Shown: piece after piece, positions 6,214 through 7,811 of the stretch
Position numbering within the stretch: the stretch's first letter is position 1
How the letters are laid out: the number at the start of each line of letters is the position of its first letter
From: Marinilabiliaceae bacterium
GTDB lineage: Bacteria > Bacteroidota > Bacteroidia > Bacteroidales > Marinilabiliaceae
Direction of reading: 5' to 3'
Assembly: GCA_027010905.1 (NCBI GenBank)
Contig: JALVBA010000219.1
Span: 1 to 7,811, forward strand
Length of the DNA stretch: 7,811 nt
Notes under the pieces: model-generated
Databases searched by the model: none
What the model was told of the DNA's origin: nothing
Seen by the model: only the letters and a program-made list of their open reading frames with translations
Program-made: the position numbers and the translations under genes

Positions 6214-7557
6214 TTACAATTTTTTCACAAACTTAACTTCAACTATATTTTTTGTATGATTTGAAATCTTATATCTGTCGTCAATACGCATACCCACAAC
6301 CCAAACAATATCATCACCCGACAGCAACAGCCATACATCCTCCTTATCAGCAATACTAAGTTTTTGATCGATAAAAAAGTCACTCAACTTTTTAAACCCG
6401 TTCATCCCCAGAGGCCTAAAGTGATCGCCCTGCCTCCACCTTCTTAGCACCAGAGGAAAATCTACCATGTCGGCATCGAAATGAGCAACAACCGGGTCTT
6501 TCGAGAAAGAGTAATCATCAGCTTTAGAAAACATATTTATTCTCAAACTGATTGGATTGTCAATGGAAGAAACACCACTATTGATGTAAATCTCATCATC
6601 AGACATATCTCTATTCTCAAACAGTATAAAATTGTAGCGATCGCGAATTAACCTGTGTGTAGGAGAGTAAAACTGTTTGCCCGGAATTCCAGAGATACTT
6701 TTAATAATATCTCCAATAACATTTGAATTAAAGCCATAAGGACGAAGCAGCTCAAACAGAGCAAAGCTTTGCTGGGGATGCTCTGAAATCTTGACAATAG
6801 GTATCAACACACGCCCCTGCTCCTCAACAACAAAATCTTTACGCACACGTCTCACCTCATCTTCCAATAGATTTTCCACTTCAGACAACCGTTTCAGGTT
6901 ACCCTCCATTGTTGAGAAAAATGAGGGGTTTATCTCTTTGAAAAGAGGAATTATCTCATGTCTCACTTTATTACGAAGATACTTTACCTCATCGTTACTT
7001 GAGTCGTGACGATAGGCGAGCTTATTTTCGTCGCAGTACTTTTCGATGTCAGCACGAGAGCAATTAAGGAGTGGCCGTACCACCTTACCGTTTACCGCTT
7101 TCATCCCCGACAGACCTTTGACTCCTGTGCCTCGCACCAGATTCAGAAAGAATGTCTCAATAGCATCATCACCATGGTGAGCAGTTACAATTACATCGAG
7201 AGTACGCTCTTCGAGCAGAGAGTAAAACCATTCATAGCGCAAGTCACGGGCAGCCATCTCAATGGAGATACCATTTTGGGCAGCATACCCTTTTGTATCG
7301 AACGACTTTTCATGGTAAACTACGTTCCTTCTGTCACATTCCTCCTTCACAAGCCGGGCATCACTATCACTCTCACTACCACGCAAATTAAAGTTACAAT
7401 GTGCCACCTCGCAACTGTACCCCGCTTTCAAAATTACATCAAGCATCACCATGGAGTCCATACCGCCACTTACGGTGAGGAGTAGTTTGCTATCCTCATT
7501 AACAAGGCATTCTTGTTTTAGCCTATTTTGTATGTGTGGTACACTCAGTTTAGCCAT
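6214..7557 (-). CDS. tilS: tRNA(Ile)-lysidine synthetase
   Basis: This 447-residue cytoplasmic enzyme uses ATP and lysine to convert C34 of the CAU-anticodon tRNA-Ile to lysidine, so that it reads AUA and is charged with Ile. It is normally essential. The N-terminal PP-loop ATPase domain has SGGMDS at 30-35, HCNFNLRGSESDSDA at 53-67 and TAHHGDDAIETFFLNLVRG at 125-143. NKVRHEIIP at 196-204 is typical of the family. A middle substrate-binding region covers about 210-320. The C-terminal TilS domain (about 368-445) carries RRWRQGDHFRPLGM (372-385), KKLSDFFIDQK (389-399) and WVVGMRIDDRYKI (419-431). Its length is close to that of E. coli TilS (432). The ATG at 7557 gives a normal N terminus about 25 residues ahead of the PP-loop. 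It is the first gene of a two-gene minus-strand unit; the 254 nt upstream are repeat-rich and show no promoter I can call with confidence. Confidence 0.95.
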   Translation of the reverse strand: MAKLSVPHIQNRLKQECLVNEDSKLLLTVSGGMDSMVMLDVILKAGYSCEVAHCNFNLRGSESDSDARLVKEECDRRNVVYHEKSFDTKGYAAQNGISIEMAARDLRYEWFYSLLEERTLDVIVTAHHGDDAIETFFLNLVRGTGVKGLSGMKAVNGKVVRPLLNCSRADIEKYCDENKLAYRHDSSNDEVKYLRNKVRHEIIPLFKEINPSFFSTMEGNLKRLSEVENLLEDEVRRVRKDFVVEEQGRVLIPIVKISEHPQQSFALFELLRPYGFNSNVIGDIIKSISGIPGKQFYSPTHRLIRDRYNFILFENRDMSDDEIYINSGVSSIDNPISLRINMFSKADDYSFSKDPVVAHFDADMVDFPLVLRRWRQGDHFRPLGMNGFKKLSDFFIDQKLSIADKEDVWLLLSGDDIVWVVGMRIDDRYKISNHTKNIVEVKFVKKL

Positions 7558-7565
7558 AACTTTTT

Positions 7566-7603
7566 TATAAATATTTGAACCCTATGGGGTCGTTTTTCAT
7601 ATT
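7566..7603. repeat. extragenic palindromic repeat, copy 1
   Basis: The first 28 bases (7566-7593) match 7718-7745 with three differences. The core is ACCC-TATG-GGGT. A shared TTTTCATATT tail (7594-7603) follows directly here but after a 3-nt insertion in the other copy. It lies 8 nt upstream of the tilS start codon, so it would fall in the tilS mRNA leader. Confidence 0.75.
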
Positions 7604-7676
7604 ACTTTTTATCTCTTATCTAATTTATTCTGTAGGAATTACATGCTTATAATATTACAAATAAAGATAGAATGTG

Positions 7677-7693
7677 CGACCCCGATGGGGTCG
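7677..7693. repeat. extragenic palindromic repeat, copy 2 (perfect 7-bp arms)
   Basis: CGACCCC at 7677-7683 and GGGGTCG at 7687-7693 are perfect inverted repeats around GAT. It shares the palindromic core with the other two copies but not their AT-rich flanks, so it may be a separate or decayed insertion of the same family. Confidence 0.75.
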
Positions 7694-7717
7694 TATATTA
7701 TCCGCCATCAATATTTC

Positions 7718-7758
7718 TATAAACATTTGAACCCTACGGGGTCATAAATTTTCATATT
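7718..7758. repeat. extragenic palindromic repeat, copy 3
   Basis: This is the near-duplicate of 7566-7603, with 25 of the first 28 bases identical. Its core ACCC-TACG-GGGT (7731-7742) would, as + strand RNA, close with C(UACG)G, a tetraloop of the unusually stable UNCG class. It ends 3 nt before the large inverted repeat. Confidence 0.75.
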
Positions 7759-7761
7759 TTT

Positions 7762-7806
7762 ATTTTATAAACATACCAATCCGTAGTATTGGTATGTTTA
7801 TAAAAT
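7762..7806. repeat. perfect 19-bp inverted repeat with 7-nt loop
   Basis: Bases 7762-7780 and 7788-7806 are exact reverse complements, separated by CCGTAGT. The stem's inner half holds ACATACCAAT and its outer half is AT-only. Neither strand shows a clean T-run directly after the stem, so it is not a typical intrinsic terminator, although the AT-only base of the stem could serve that purpose for a gene beyond the right edge. Other possibilities are an extragenic palindrome of the same family as its neighbours or a mobile-element end. The window stops 5 nt later, so its context is incomplete. Confidence 0.7.
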
Positions 7807-7811
7807 TCTAT

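Larger units (their letters stand above)
7558..7811. other. gene-free, repeat-rich spacer upstream of tilS
   Basis: No credible coding frame or RNA gene is visible in these 254 nt, which are very AT-rich apart from three short G/C palindromes. They hold the three GACCCC/GGGGTC-type repeats and the 45-nt inverted repeat described separately. The tilS promoter must lie here or further right. The only -7-like match I find on the minus strand is TTTATTTG at 7658-7665, one base off consensus and without a -33 partner, so I do not call it. Confidence 0.6.

Noticed and set aside
7006..7485. 159-codon open frame on the + strand
   Set aside because: It lies entirely opposite the conserved PP-loop region of tilS and has no recognisable domain; it is an antisense shadow.
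7762..7806. Single CRISPR repeat or array end
   Set aside because: There is one inverted repeat only, with no regularly spaced copies, spacers or cas genes.

Overview
The window looks like chromosomal DNA from a member of the Bacteroidota, probably Bacteroidales-like. The grounds are AT-rich spacers, weak or absent Shine-Dalgarno sequences, two exact matches to the Bacteroidetes -7 promoter element TAnnTTTG, a Bacteroidetes-style polysaccharide export lipoprotein and Wzc pair, and palindromic GACCCC/GGGGTC extragenic repeats. No genus can be named from the sequence alone. I see no phage, transposase, CRISPR array, rRNA or tRNA.

Left third (1-3415, + strand): the end of a capsule or exopolysaccharide locus. 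The last 29 codons of an unidentified gene are followed by a candidate promoter, a Wza-type outer-membrane export lipoprotein (180-980) and, 14 nt later, a Wzc-type chain-length regulator and tyrosine autokinase (995-3415) ending in a Tyr-Gly repeat tail. Wza and Wzc homologues together form the envelope-spanning export machine.

Middle (3416-5703): a convergent spacer holding a mosaic of short degenerate repeats, then a divergent pair. A LexA-like XRE/S24 self-cleaving repressor (3565-4368, -) lies back to back with DNA polymerase IV, dinB (4561-5703, +). Their 192-nt shared spacer holds a perfect 9-8-9 dyad that is also three TATAAT hexamers at exact 9-nt pitch. It sits over the expected -33 region of the repressor's own promoter. 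The simplest reading is a self-contained DNA-damage-inducible mutagenesis module: the repressor silences itself and dinB, and RecA-stimulated self-cleavage relieves it. This is inferred, not shown.

Right third (5785-7811): a minus-strand pair, tilS (tRNA-Ile lysidine synthetase, 6214-7557) followed 9 nt later by a small four-helix membrane protein of the PsiE type (5785-6204). The 254 nt upstream of tilS hold no gene. They carry three copies of a GACCCC/GGGGTC-type repeat and end in a perfect 19-bp inverted repeat with a 7-nt loop.

The individual gene families are all known. The least explained parts are the non-coding ones: the repressor/dinB operator, the stacked G/C hairpins in the repressor leader, and the repeat cluster upstream of tilS.
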